Of a stretch of 64,000 nucleotides of DNA, positions 7,778 through 15,221 are shown piece after piece. Source of the stretch: Porcincola intestinalis (lineage in GTDB: Bacteria > Bacillota > Clostridia > Lachnospirales > Lachnospiraceae); the NCBI RefSeq assembly GCF_009696445.1, contig NZ_VULZ01000008.1, positions 62,001 to 126,000 of the forward strand, given 5' to 3'. Every line of letters begins with the position of its first letter. Position 1 is the first letter of the stretch. Position numbers and translations under genes: made by a program. The notes below the pieces were generated by a model. The model saw only the letters and a program-made list of their open reading frames with translations. It searched no databases and was not told the DNA's origin.

Positions 7778-9007
7778 TTACGGATTGCATCGCTTGCAGG
7801 GCTGATAACCCATCGCAATCAGGTCATCCCTGGAGCCGGTGTATTCCATCTTGTTGGAGTCGGACATCTGGCCGATCGAGCTGCATCCCGGGTTATGGAA
7901 CTTCCCGGTATTTGTATTGACGATATAGCTCATTGCCGGTCCGGCCGACCCGCTTCCGGATGCCTCCCCGGCCTGTGCGCCGGATGCCTGCCCGGCTGTG
8001 CCTGAGGACTGTCCGTTTTGCGCGGCGGATGATGCCTGATCCGCTGCAGCTTCGGAGCTCAGGTCCAGTAGCTGGTAAGCGTTCAGCCCGAGTGTCAGTG
8101 CGAGGGCAGCATCGATACTGTCACCTGATAAACCGTGATCGGCTTTGAAATGAGCGGCTGCCGATGCCGTTCCGTTTCCTGCGATGCCGTCCGGCGTTCC
8201 GCAGTCATATCCCTTGTCGTTCAGTGCCTGCTGGACGGCCTTGATGACTGCCGGCGACTGAAAATTCACGCCATCATACTTTGAGGCTTCGCTGCCGGTA
8301 TATGCCTGGCCGGAGCTGTCACCAGTTGCGTAATCAATCGAAATGCCCGGCTGGACATTGTAGCAGTAGGCATTGAATGAGATACCGCTTCCGCCATCCT
8401 CAACCGACTCTGCCTCCATCAGGACACCGGACGCGAGCAGGTTGTCGTCCTCGAAAACAGGTGTGACACGGTACAGGACATGATTCCCGGTCGATTTGAT
8501 ATAGTCGGCAACCTCATTTTCGTAGGGAAGCATCCCATTCACGTTCATGTAGCGGGTGCCGGTGATCAGATTTTCCTCATTCGCATTCTCGCCCGACAAC
8601 TCATAGGCAATCAGATGGCACCGGTTGTAGAGATAATTGCCATCGATGCCTTCATACTTGACTGTATGCCAGCCGGTCGGTTTGACGCTGCCGATGGGAC
8701 CTCTCGGAGCATCCGGGAGCAGATCCGGGCCGAGGCAGGCGACAGCGTATCCACATCGCCCCTCGTCGTCCAGACTTGAGAAGGTCTCGTAGGAGGACGA
8801 TGTCAGGTCGGAGGCCTGAAAATACGGGACATTGTCATGGATCTCAGTGGATGGTTCGGTCGAGTAGACCGGCAGCTCTTCCTGCGTGAGAGTCTGTTCA
8901 TCTGACAGCACAGTCGTGATGGCTGCATATCCCGGCGTCAGCAGAGACAGACACAGGACCAGCGACAGCGATAATGATGCAATTACCTTTTGATGATGGT
9001 GGTTCAT
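7778..9007 (-). CDS. Secreted DNA/RNA non-specific endonuclease with peptidoglycan-binding domain
   Basis: A 409-residue exported protein. Residues 1-29 form a signal peptide (KVIASLSLSLVLCLSLLTPG then AQ-like cleavage at YAA). The nuclease domain (about 85-215) carries RGPIGSVKPTGWH, then YNRCHLIAYEL, the DRGH-like metal/catalytic motif, and ENLITGTRYMNVNGM, as in DNA-entry and competence nucleases of the EndA type. A peptidoglycan-binding repeat follows (VIKAVQQALNDKGYDCGTPDG). After an Ala/Ser/Gly linker, the C-terminus has a Cys pair region (HNPGCSSI ... YQPCKRCNP) resembling the metal-binding tail of Ada-like or surface proteins. The layout suggests a cell-wall-retained nuclease for nutrient DNA use or competence. 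The gene runs against its neighbours' flanks and ends next to the dehydrogenase, whose start lies 57 bases downstream. Confidence 0.88.
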   Translation of the reverse strand: MNHHHQKVIASLSLSLVLCLSLLTPGYAAITTVLSDEQTLTQEELPVYSTEPSTEIHDNVPYFQASDLTSSSYETFSSLDDEGRCGYAVACLGPDLLPDAPRGPIGSVKPTGWHTVKYEGIDGNYLYNRCHLIAYELSGENANEENLITGTRYMNVNGMLPYENEVADYIKSTGNHVLYRVTPVFEDDNLLASGVLMEAESVEDGGSGISFNAYCYNVQPGISIDYATGDSSGQAYTGSEASKYDGVNFQSPAVIKAVQQALNDKGYDCGTPDGIAGNGTASAAAHFKADHGLSGDSIDAALALTLGLNAYQLLDLSSEAAADQASSAAQNGQSSGTAGQASGAQAGEASGSGSAGPAMSYIVNTNTGKFHNPGCSSIGQMSDSNKMEYTGSRDDLIAMGYQPCKRCNP

Positions 9008-9170
9008 ATTGAATTTTGATCTCCTTTCCTCAATCGGCGCTCAATTTACAAAGCTTCCTGCCTGACACATTGTCACCCAGCCGTCCTGAGCAGACATGGC
9101 AGGCCTGCAAAACCAGGCGGCGTGCAAAGCAGCAGGCGGACCGGCAGAGAACCTGGCAGGACGTGCAAAG

Positions 9171-9200
9171 AACCAGGCAGCCTGAAAGCTGCCTGGCTCT
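9171..9200 (-). terminator. Hairpin downstream of degV
   Basis: On the minus strand, GCTGCCTGG and CCAGGCAGC-type arms (9-bp perfect core, loop of about 6) stand 15 bases after the DegV stop, followed by a weakly T-rich GGTTCTTTG. Probable intrinsic terminator. The surrounding 9075-9200 is rich in repeated CAGGC/GCAAAG words. Confidence 0.5.
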
Positions 9201-9214
9201 GAATGGGGCTGTTT

Positions 9215-10072
9215 TTATTCGAGTGGCAGGATGCCGATTCCAAGCAGTCCGCTTCCTGTGTTGACCGCAAGCGATGCGGCAATCTGAAGCTCATACAGGA
9301 CTTCGCTGTCCGGGTATTCTTCCTTCAGCGTTCTGACAGCCTCCATGGCAGCCTCATGGCCATCCCCTTCCGCGACGATGAACCAGCACTTTCTGCCTGC
9401 TGCATACTTCCGAACTTCATCCATCAGGCGGTTTTTCGCCTGGCGTCCACCCCTGAGTTTGGCGACGGTGATGTACGTACCGTCTTCATTGCAGGCAATG
9501 ATTGGACGGATGCGAAGAAGCTGAGCGGCCATGTACTCGACTCTGCCGATCCGGCCGCCGTGCTTGAGGTAATCAAGCGAGTCCATGTAGAACATGACGG
9601 TGGAGCGGCGGATGATTTCGTCAAGCTGACTCTCCACTGCCTCAAAGCTGCTGCCCTGCGCAAGCTGGTCTGCTGCCCAGATGGCGGTCAGTGCACAGGC
9701 GACAGAGATATTAAGTGTATCCACAGGCCGGACGTTCAGACCGAGCTGGTAGGATTCGGACACCATGCGAACCGTATTGTAGGTGCCGGACAGCTTGTCG
9801 GATATGCAGAAGACGAAGACATTCTCGAAGCCTTCTTCTTTCAGCCCCTTCATCAGCTCCACGACATCCCCGGGGGACGGCGTGGAGGTTGTCGGGATCT
9901 CGCCCGGGAACCTTCTGTAAACCATCATCGGATCGATATCGACAGCATCCAGGTACTCCTTCTCAGGATAGCGAACCTTGAAGGGAAGAAGCCGGATGTC
10001 ATATTTTTCGCGGAATTCCGGGGACACATCGCAGCCGGAATCTACAACCACAGCGGTTTTCTGTTTGTTCAT
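9215..10072 (-). CDS. DegV family fatty-acid-binding protein
   Basis: A 285-residue DegV protein. The N-terminal signature VVVDSGCDVSPEFREKY, the TSTPSPGD lipid-contact loop, the SGTYNTVRMVSE helix, DSLDYLKHGGRIGR and the C-terminal TGSGLLGIGIL are all present. DegV proteins bind a fatty acid between two domains and, as FakB, present it to the kinase FakA for phosphorylation; no kinase gene lies nearby. Cytoplasmic. A TATAAT-like box (10149-10154 on the minus strand) lies about 80 bases upstream of the ATG. The gene is monocistronic by appearance, with a hairpin after the stop. Confidence 0.92.
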   Translation of the reverse strand: MNKQKTAVVVDSGCDVSPEFREKYDIRLLPFKVRYPEKEYLDAVDIDPMMVYRRFPGEIPTTSTPSPGDVVELMKGLKEEGFENVFVFCISDKLSGTYNTVRMVSESYQLGLNVRPVDTLNISVACALTAIWAADQLAQGSSFEAVESQLDEIIRRSTVMFYMDSLDYLKHGGRIGRVEYMAAQLLRIRPIIACNEDGTYITVAKLRGGRQAKNRLMDEVRKYAAGRKCWFIVAEGDGHEAAMEAVRTLKEEYPDSEVLYELQIAASLAVNTGSGLLGIGILPLE

Positions 10073-10318
10073 CTCTCAGTATCCTTTGTCCATGTACCCG
10101 GTGGATAACTGTTTTCTTCAGTTTGCCAGCGGATCATCTTTTTGCTTCATTATACACAAAACGACGGGATAGGAACAGCACAACCTTGATCAGGTGTAGA
10201 GGGTGGAAAGACAGAGTGGCAAGACTGGGATCATATTCTTGAGTATCCGGAGTTCTCTGTGGTATTCTTCGATGTATACAGGAGGATCAGAACAACAGGC
10301 AGAAGAAAGGAGTTGTCT

Positions 10319-10597
10319 ATGAAACAGGTCAAAGCGTTTATTTTATCTGGATGCCCGTACTGCAAAAAGGCACGTCTCGCTTACAATGAACTCTGCGAGA
10401 ACAATGCCTCATACCGCGAGGTTCCGGTTGACTGGATCCTGGAGGATCAGCAGCCTGACATCGCGGACCAGTATGATTACTACTACACACCGACGATGTA
10501 TGTGGATGAACAGAAGGTTTACGAGTCACACCCGGGACAGACCTACGAGGAGATCCGGGATGAGGTGGAGAAGGTGCTGAAGGCCGCCTTGGCGTGA
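10319..10597 (+). CDS. Glutaredoxin-like protein
   Basis: A 92-residue thioredoxin-fold protein. The active site is SGCPYCKKA near the N-terminus, and a cis-proline appears in YYYTPTMYVD. Glutaredoxins exchange disulfides with glutathione or related thiols; in anaerobes lacking glutathione they may work with a thioredoxin reductase instead. AAGGAG lies 7 bases before ATG 10319, which is preferred to the longer frame starting at 10259. A tandem repeat begins 11 bases after the stop codon. Confidence 0.88.
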   Translation: MKQVKAFILSGCPYCKKARLAYNELCENNASYREVPVDWILEDQQPDIADQYDYYYTPTMYVDEQKVYESHPGQTYEEIRDEVEKVLKAALA

Positions 10598-10607
10598 TCC
10601 AAGGCGC

Positions 10608-10785
10608 GGAACGGCACAACCTGCCCCCGGTTCCGCGCAGAACGAGCGGATGGAGGAAGTCCAGAAGGCAACTGTCAGGAACGGCACGACCCGGTTCCCG
10701 GTCCCGCGCAGAACGAGCGGATGGAGGAAGTCCAGAAGGCAGCTGTCAGGAACGGCACAACCTGCCCTGGTTCAGCGCAGAACCC
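10608..10785. repeat. Tandem repeat of about 70 bp, 2.5 copies
   Basis: Unit 1 is 10608-10677 (70 bp) and unit 2 is 10678-10748 (71 bp); a third, partial unit runs to about 10785. Each begins GGAACGGCAC and ends GGCA(A/G)CTGTCA, and the central part containing GAGCGGATGGAGGAAGTCC is identical in the first two. The array lies between the glutaredoxin and the amidotransferase, convergent genes. All frames are open through it because of the repeat, which explains spurious ORFs here. Confidence 0.9.
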
Positions 10786-10803
10786 TAGATACAGGTGCAC
10801 GTA

Positions 10804-11552
10804 TTATGAGTGTCCGGCTGCTTCCGCGAGAGCGGAGAAGAGCAGCCGGGCATTTTTGTCTTCAGGGTACATGAACTCAGGATGCCACTGGACAGCCCAG
10901 AGGAAATGTCTGTCCGGGGCATAGAGTGCCTCCACAAGACCGTCATCTGACCAGGCCATCGGGACGAGGCCATTGCCGATCTGCCTGACTGCCTGACTGC
11001 CTGGTGGTGGTAGCTGTTGACGGAGATCTCATCAAGCTTTAGCAGCTGGTGCAGCGGGGAGCTACGCGCAATCCGGACAAGATGTTCGACGTGGTTTTCA
11101 TCGTATGGCGGGGCCATGGTGTGGCGGATAAGCGGGACAGAGCTGCTGCAAGCCTGCTTTTGAAACTGGGAGGGAATATCCTGCCAGAGCGTTCCGCCCC
11201 GGGCAACATTGAAAAGCTGGATTCCCCGGCAGATGCCAAGCGCAGGAATATCCTGCTGGTCGCACCATTTGAAAACCATCATCTCCAGGCGGTCCCGTCT
11301 GTCACAGAACGCTTCATCTTCCGGAACCGGTTTTTCTCCATAAAGAGCCGGATTGACATCATGGCCGCCGGTGAAGAGATACCCATCAATCATATCGCGG
11401 ATATGGGAAAAGCCCTCTTCGTCCAGATTGGGCGAGAGCATGAGCGGGATGGCACCCGCTTCCTCAAGGCCCTCAAAATAGCCCGGAACCATCCAGAAGC
11501 TGTCTTTTTCATCATCATAAAGCGGCATCACGCCGATCACAGGTCTCTTCAT
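10804..11552 (-). pseudogene. Class-I glutamine amidotransferase (peptidase C26, PuuD-like), frameshifted by a repeat
   Basis: From ATG 11552 (GGGAGGAG 6 bases upstream) the frame gives MKRPVIGVMPLYDDEKDSF, the family motif FTGGHDVNPALYGE, the nucleophile region GICRGIQLFNVARGG and NSYHHQAVRQ. It then leaves the conserved frame at 10981-11003, where CTGCCTGA is repeated 2.9 times on the plus strand. Removing one 8-bp copy restores QIGNGLVPMAWSDDGLVEAL and the catalytic WAVQWHPEF, ending at the stop at 10804-10806 (246 residues). As sequenced, the protein has the Cys but lacks the catalytic His and Glu. Relatives hydrolyse gamma-glutamyl-GABA or similar amides. It may be a phase-variable or recently broken gene; a sequencing error is the alternative. 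Confidence 0.88.
10981..11003. repeat. 8-bp tandem repeat that shifts the amidotransferase frame
   Basis: CTGCCTGA occurs twice in full, followed by CTGCCTG. The unit length is not a multiple of three, so each gain or loss changes the reading frame of the overlapping gene. Two copies would give the conserved protein. Confidence 0.9.
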
Positions 11553-11662
11553 CAGATGCTCCTCCCTTTCCACAGCCGGGAATGCCCGGCTTTCAGCATA
11601 AAATTCAGTATAAAATTCAGCGAACGAACACTTTGGGCGGGCAGTGTCTGATATACATAAAT

Positions 11663-11695
11663 AAGGGAGCAGACGCATGCCCTGTCTGCTCCCTT
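11663..11695. promoter_or_regulatory. Long palindrome between divergent genes
   Basis: AAGGGAGCAGAC (11663-11674) and GTCTGCTCCCTT (11684-11695) are perfect 12-base arms around a 9-base loop. It lies between the divergent genes starting at 11552 and 11743, so it is not a simple end-of-gene terminator, and no T-run follows in either direction. It could be an operator or a leader hairpin for the gene at 11743. A direct repeat (ATAAAATTCAG twice, about 11597-11622) lies to its left. Confidence 0.5.
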
Positions 11696-11742
11696 GCAAC
11701 GATTTGATTATAGCCGCATTTGAAGGAAAGAGGAAGGGAAAT

Positions 11743-12753
11743 ATGGAGAAGAGAAGCCTCCGGTTCGGGAGCATTGTGGAAATTTACTATGAGCTGAAGG
11801 GAGAGAAGCTGCCAAAGCAGATGGAACTGCTCGACATCTGGTTTCCCGGGCTTGTGATCACAATCGACGAGTCGGATGGAAAAACCAAGACACCGGCGGA
11901 GTATGTCGACCGCGAATATAAAATCCACGCCGTCCGATATCAGGGAAGGCTCTATGCCGGCGCCAGCAAGCGGGTGTCCCAGATTCTGGGGCGCCTGATC
12001 GGGACAGCTTCAGGGAATCAGGAGAAGGAGCGCAGATCCGCGGAACTGATTCAGCGGAACGTAGCGGAGCAGTTTGTGACCGATATGGATCTGGCTCCGC
12101 GCCTGCAGGAGAATACGGCTGTGCTGCTGGAGAAACTGACGGAGGAGAAGAAGGAAATGCTGGGGCAGCAGATCTTTGACTTGCTCTATGCGTTTGCTGA
12201 TCTCAGAAGTACGACCGATCGTTACATCCTGGACACGGAGCTTTTTGCGCTGGATGACGAGGTCTTTGACAGTATCCTTTACAACGCAGCCTACCAGCTG
12301 AATCTTGGTTCCTTCAGCGGACTGTGCAACGCCTGGCTCTGGCTGCTGACAGGCGGTCTGCTTCGAAATGAAACAGGCAGAGTTCTCAGACTTTACGAAA
12401 GTTCATTTATTGCCATTCGCCGTCAGATAAGCGAGACCGGGGAACTGAAGGATAAACTGAATACTCTCTTCTACCCGGAAACATATCACAGCTTTTACAG
12501 AGGAGATGATCTGGATCATCGCTTTCCTGGTGTGGAGTGGTACTGCGACCGCTGCGATGCACATCTGAATGAACAGGATGGATTCGATGATCATCTTCCG
12601 GAATGGACATGCACAGCCTGCGGCTATGTAAATAAGCTGGATATAAACGAGATCTACGCGAATGATGAGGACTGGGACAATCGCCGATCCGTTGATCCGG
12701 AGGATTTTAACGCAGCCATTGAGCAGAGAAGGAAAGAAATCGAACAGCAGTGA
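11743..12753 (+). CDS. Uncharacterised protein with a C-terminal zinc ribbon
   Basis: A 336-residue cytoplasmic protein. The N-terminal 80 residues are strand-rich (FGSIVEIYYELKGEKLP...), the middle is helical, and residues around 270-310 carry two CxxC knuckles (WYCDRCDAHL and WTCTACGYVN) forming a treble/zinc ribbon like those at the end of several Clostridia proteins of unknown role. The start at 11743 follows a GGAAGGG; upstream in-frame ATG at 11677 would begin inside the palindrome. No partner gene is evident. The helical middle might be TPR-like, but no clear repeats are seen. Function not recognised. Confidence 0.75.
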   Translation: MEKRSLRFGSIVEIYYELKGEKLPKQMELLDIWFPGLVITIDESDGKTKTPAEYVDREYKIHAVRYQGRLYAGASKRVSQILGRLIGTASGNQEKERRSAELIQRNVAEQFVTDMDLAPRLQENTAVLLEKLTEEKKEMLGQQIFDLLYAFADLRSTTDRYILDTELFALDDEVFDSILYNAAYQLNLGSFSGLCNAWLWLLTGGLLRNETGRVLRLYESSFIAIRRQISETGELKDKLNTLFYPETYHSFYRGDDLDHRFPGVEWYCDRCDAHLNEQDGFDDHLPEWTCTACGYVNKLDINEIYANDEDWDNRRSVDPEDFNAAIEQRRKEIEQQ

Positions 12754-12786
12754 TTCTGTTTTTTGGAAACTTTTTGGGCATATCAA

Positions 12787-12817
12787 TTGACCGTTCCCCG
12801 GGGTACTCTTCTATCAT
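12787..12817 (+). promoter_or_regulatory. MerR-type promoter with a 19-bp spacer
   Basis: TTGACC (12787-12792) and TATCAT (12812-12817) are separated by 19 bases, the long spacer typical of promoters activated by MerR proteins, which untwist the DNA. The spacer holds the palindrome CCCCGGGG. A MerR gene starts 72 bases downstream, so autoregulation is likely. GTACTCTTCT at 12803-12812 recurs at 12861-12870, where it is part of the palindrome AAGAGTACTCTT (12857-12868). Confidence 0.7.
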
Positions 12818-12889
12818 AAGAGGACGAAAGAACCTCTGGCAGCACTGAATCTGCAAAAGAGTACTCTTCTCGAAACGGGAGATGAACAG

Positions 12890-13279
12890 GTGAAAAGCAG
12901 TATCAAAGAAGAAATGCTGTTTTCGGTTGGCGAAGTATGCAAACAGACAGGCATCACACGCAAAACATTATTTTATTATGACAAAATCGGCCTCCTGAAA
13001 CCAACGGAGCGGACCAGAACACAGCAGTTCAAGCGCTACGACAGCGGTGGGCTGGACAGACTCCGAAAGATCCTGGAGTACAGAAAAGCCGGACTGAACA
13101 TTGCGGAGATCCGACACCTGCTCGACGACCCAGACGCGGACAGGCTCCGGATTCTGAACGGTGCGATGCAAAGGCTTCTTGATCAAAAGGTCGGCATCAA
13201 TCAAGAAATCCGGAACCTGGAAGCGTTGGTCCGGGAAGAGAAAACCTTGACCGTTCCACGGGGCACGGTGACAGAGTAA
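12890..13279 (+). CDS. MerR family transcriptional regulator
   Basis: A 129-residue MerR protein. The winged helix-turn-helix covers residues 8-75 (FSVGEVCKQTGITRKTLFYY, DKIGLLKP, and the wing QQFKRYDSGGLDRL), followed by an antiparallel coiled-coil dimerisation helix. The effector domain is only the helix and short tail, without the clustered cysteines of metal sensors, so a small-molecule or redox signal is more likely. The start is GTG at 12890, with GGGAG 9 bases upstream; no usable ATG exists. Its promoter has the 19-base spacer of MerR targets. A near-copy of the operator lies in its own 3' end, just before the secreted-protein gene, suggesting that gene is its target. Confidence 0.9.
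   Translation: MKSSIKEEMLFSVGEVCKQTGITRKTLFYYDKIGLLKPTERTRTQQFKRYDSGGLDRLRKILEYRKAGLNIAEIRHLLDDPDADRLRILNGAMQRLLDQKVGINQEIRNLEALVREEKTLTVPRGTVTE
13247..13268 (+). promoter_or_regulatory. Second copy of the MerR operator inside the merR 3' end
   Basis: TTGACCGTTCCACGGGG (13247-13263) matches the upstream operator sequence TTGACCGTTCCCCGGGG at 16 of 17 positions. It lies within the last codons of the regulator, 77 bases before the next ATG. A good -10 element at the 19-base spacing is not evident (CAGAGT), so it may be a secondary binding site, not a complete promoter. Confidence 0.5.
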
Positions 13280-13344
13280 GGATAAGTGACAGATCGAAGC
13301 GGACGACACAGAAGCATAAAAGCATCATCACAAGGGAGGTATCT

Positions 13345-14748
13345 ATGAGAAGAAAGTGGACGGCAGTGTTTCTGTCAGTAGTTTTGTCAGTATTAGCAGG
13401 AAGTATTATCAGCCTGCAGGCTACAGCTGCAACTTCGGATCAGGCCGAAGATCAGTCATCAGAGCAGGCAATGGAACAGGAAATGACGGAAGGCGGGGCA
13501 GATGTCCTGGCTCCAGATAGCGATGCAGGATTCACAGGCAGGGCAACCATCGACAGCACCGTGCTGGTGGATGAAAAGGATGTGAAAATCACGGCCAGTA
13601 ATCTGGCCTATGAAAGCTATCAGACGACAATTGATCTGCTGATTGAAAATAACACTAGTCAGGATTTATCGTTCACGAGTGGGACGATGGCGTTTTGCTG
13701 CAATACGGTCAATGGCTATGCCATTTCTTCGATGTACGTGAATGAGGATGTCACAGCCGGCATGAAGAAGAATGCCGAAGTTTCCATCCGAAATGATGAG
13801 CTGGAGCTTCTGGGAATCAAGGATATTGCGGAGATCGAGATGGGCTTCCGCGTTGAAACGGAGGATAATGATGACTATCTGGTAACAGCCCCGGTTAAAA
13901 TTCAGACGTCATCAGCCGGCTCGGTCGACTTGACAGAGGACACCTATCAGAAGGGGCTTTCAGACGGGAGCTTCGAGCATATCAGCGGCGGCAAGGTGGA
14001 AGCATTTCAGAAAGGCTCATTTTATTCGGCAAATGGAATCAATTTGATCTCAGCGGCGATCGTGAAGAAGGATGGAACAGACGCCGTCCTGCTTGAGCTG
14101 GAGAACACGACGGATCAGGTTCTGAGTTTCCATATCGGTGATTTCGCAATCAATAATCTGGTGATCTCTTCGCCGTTCTGGGACTCGATCACACTGAACC
14201 CGCACGGACGCGCTGTCATGGCGGAAAATATCAATAACATGGCGGATGCCAAGGAATACGCAGCTTTTGGAATCGGTCAGCCAGAAGCCATCGCCTTCCA
14301 TGCGACTATCAGCGATTCTCAGAACAATGACCTTACAGAGAATGGACAGGTCGGCATCTCATTCGGGGACAGCCCGGCAGTCAACCAGGATGGTGCTGAA
14401 CTCTACAACCAGAACGGCATCCGGATTCTTTACAAAGGTGAGTCTGACGACTCCCTGTACAACTATCTGCTGCTGATCATTTTCAATGACTCATCAGATA
14501 CCATCTATGTCAGCGACGAGACTGGCTCGACCTCTGTCAATGGCTTCATGGTCGATGAAAACACCTACAGCAGAACCATCGAACCAGGGCAGGCCGGTGG
14601 GATGATGTACGGCATCTCTAAAAGTTCACTCGAGGAGAACCAGATCACCACAGCTGACATCACAACAGCTACCTTCCAGCTCAACATCGGCAGCGGCAGC
14701 TATTATAACTACATCGATCAGCCGAAGCTGACGGTGAATGTTAAGTGA
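13345..14748 (+). CDS. Secreted protein with three beta-sandwich-like repeats
   Basis: A 467-residue exported protein. Residues 1-29 form a signal peptide (WTAVFLSVVLSVLAGSIISL, cleavage near ATAA), followed by an acidic Ser/Glu/Gln-rich linker. Three modules follow, each starting with a strand such as VKITASNLAYES, INLISAAIVKKDG or IRILYKGESDD, continuing with an L-x-x-EN or FND strand with aromatic/acidic turns (LLIENNTSQDLSF, LELENTTDQVLSF, LIIFNDSSDTIYV) and ending with a GxxA/GGMM strand. This resembles the DUF4352/immunoglobulin-like lipoprotein domains, though there is no lipobox Cys. GGGAGG stands 5 bases before the ATG. It follows the MerR gene and probably responds to it. Function not recognised. 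Confidence 0.75.
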   Translation: MRRKWTAVFLSVVLSVLAGSIISLQATAATSDQAEDQSSEQAMEQEMTEGGADVLAPDSDAGFTGRATIDSTVLVDEKDVKITASNLAYESYQTTIDLLIENNTSQDLSFTSGTMAFCCNTVNGYAISSMYVNEDVTAGMKKNAEVSIRNDELELLGIKDIAEIEMGFRVETEDNDDYLVTAPVKIQTSSAGSVDLTEDTYQKGLSDGSFEHISGGKVEAFQKGSFYSANGINLISAAIVKKDGTDAVLLELENTTDQVLSFHIGDFAINNLVISSPFWDSITLNPHGRAVMAENINNMADAKEYAAFGIGQPEAIAFHATISDSQNNDLTENGQVGISFGDSPAVNQDGAELYNQNGIRILYKGESDDSLYNYLLLIIFNDSSDTIYVSDETGSTSVNGFMVDENTYSRTIEPGQAGGMMYGISKSSLEENQITTADITTATFQLNIGSGSYYNYIDQPKLTVNVK

Positions 14749-15221
14749 GGATAGAAATGATTTCGGCTATATGATCGTCTGACGGATAGTGTGACCATAG
14801 ATATTGATTTCCATGCGGTATTTGGAGAAACGGTTTGTAGGAGGAGGTGATAAATATTCAGATGTAAGTTACATGTCATCTTAGAGGGAAAAGACTACTA
14901 TCTGCTACGTCGCAATAAATAATGAAAAATAACAGAACACTAAGTTAGTATAGCAATTTAACCTACTGGCTCAAATTTGGTTCAATCATGCTATATAGAT
15001 TAATCACCGATTGTAAAAGAGCAATCTATTTGTACGGAATATTTGGAATGCCTATCTACGTATGGAATTCAAAAAATGGGTATGGTAAAATGTTACAGTA
15101 ATGTGGTAGATAGCTAATACCTATATGGACATTATAGCAATTTGCTGACCGTGGACGCTTGTCCAATTTATCCATGAATTGGTGATAGGCGCTTGAGGGG
15201 TTATTCTCAGAGGGTAGAGAG
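14749..15221. other. AT-rich gap without a recognisable gene
   Basis: All frames are broken. Short stretches such as a 30-codon frame around 14990-15090 look coding by composition, but no family is recognised. The change from GC-rich to strongly AT-rich sequence occurs here and marks the left edge of the island that runs to about 18950. Confidence 0.4.

Noticed and set aside
10594-10788. Open frames through the 70-bp repeats as a real Arg-rich protein
   Set aside because: All frames are open because of the repeat, the composition is not protein-like and no ribosome site is present.
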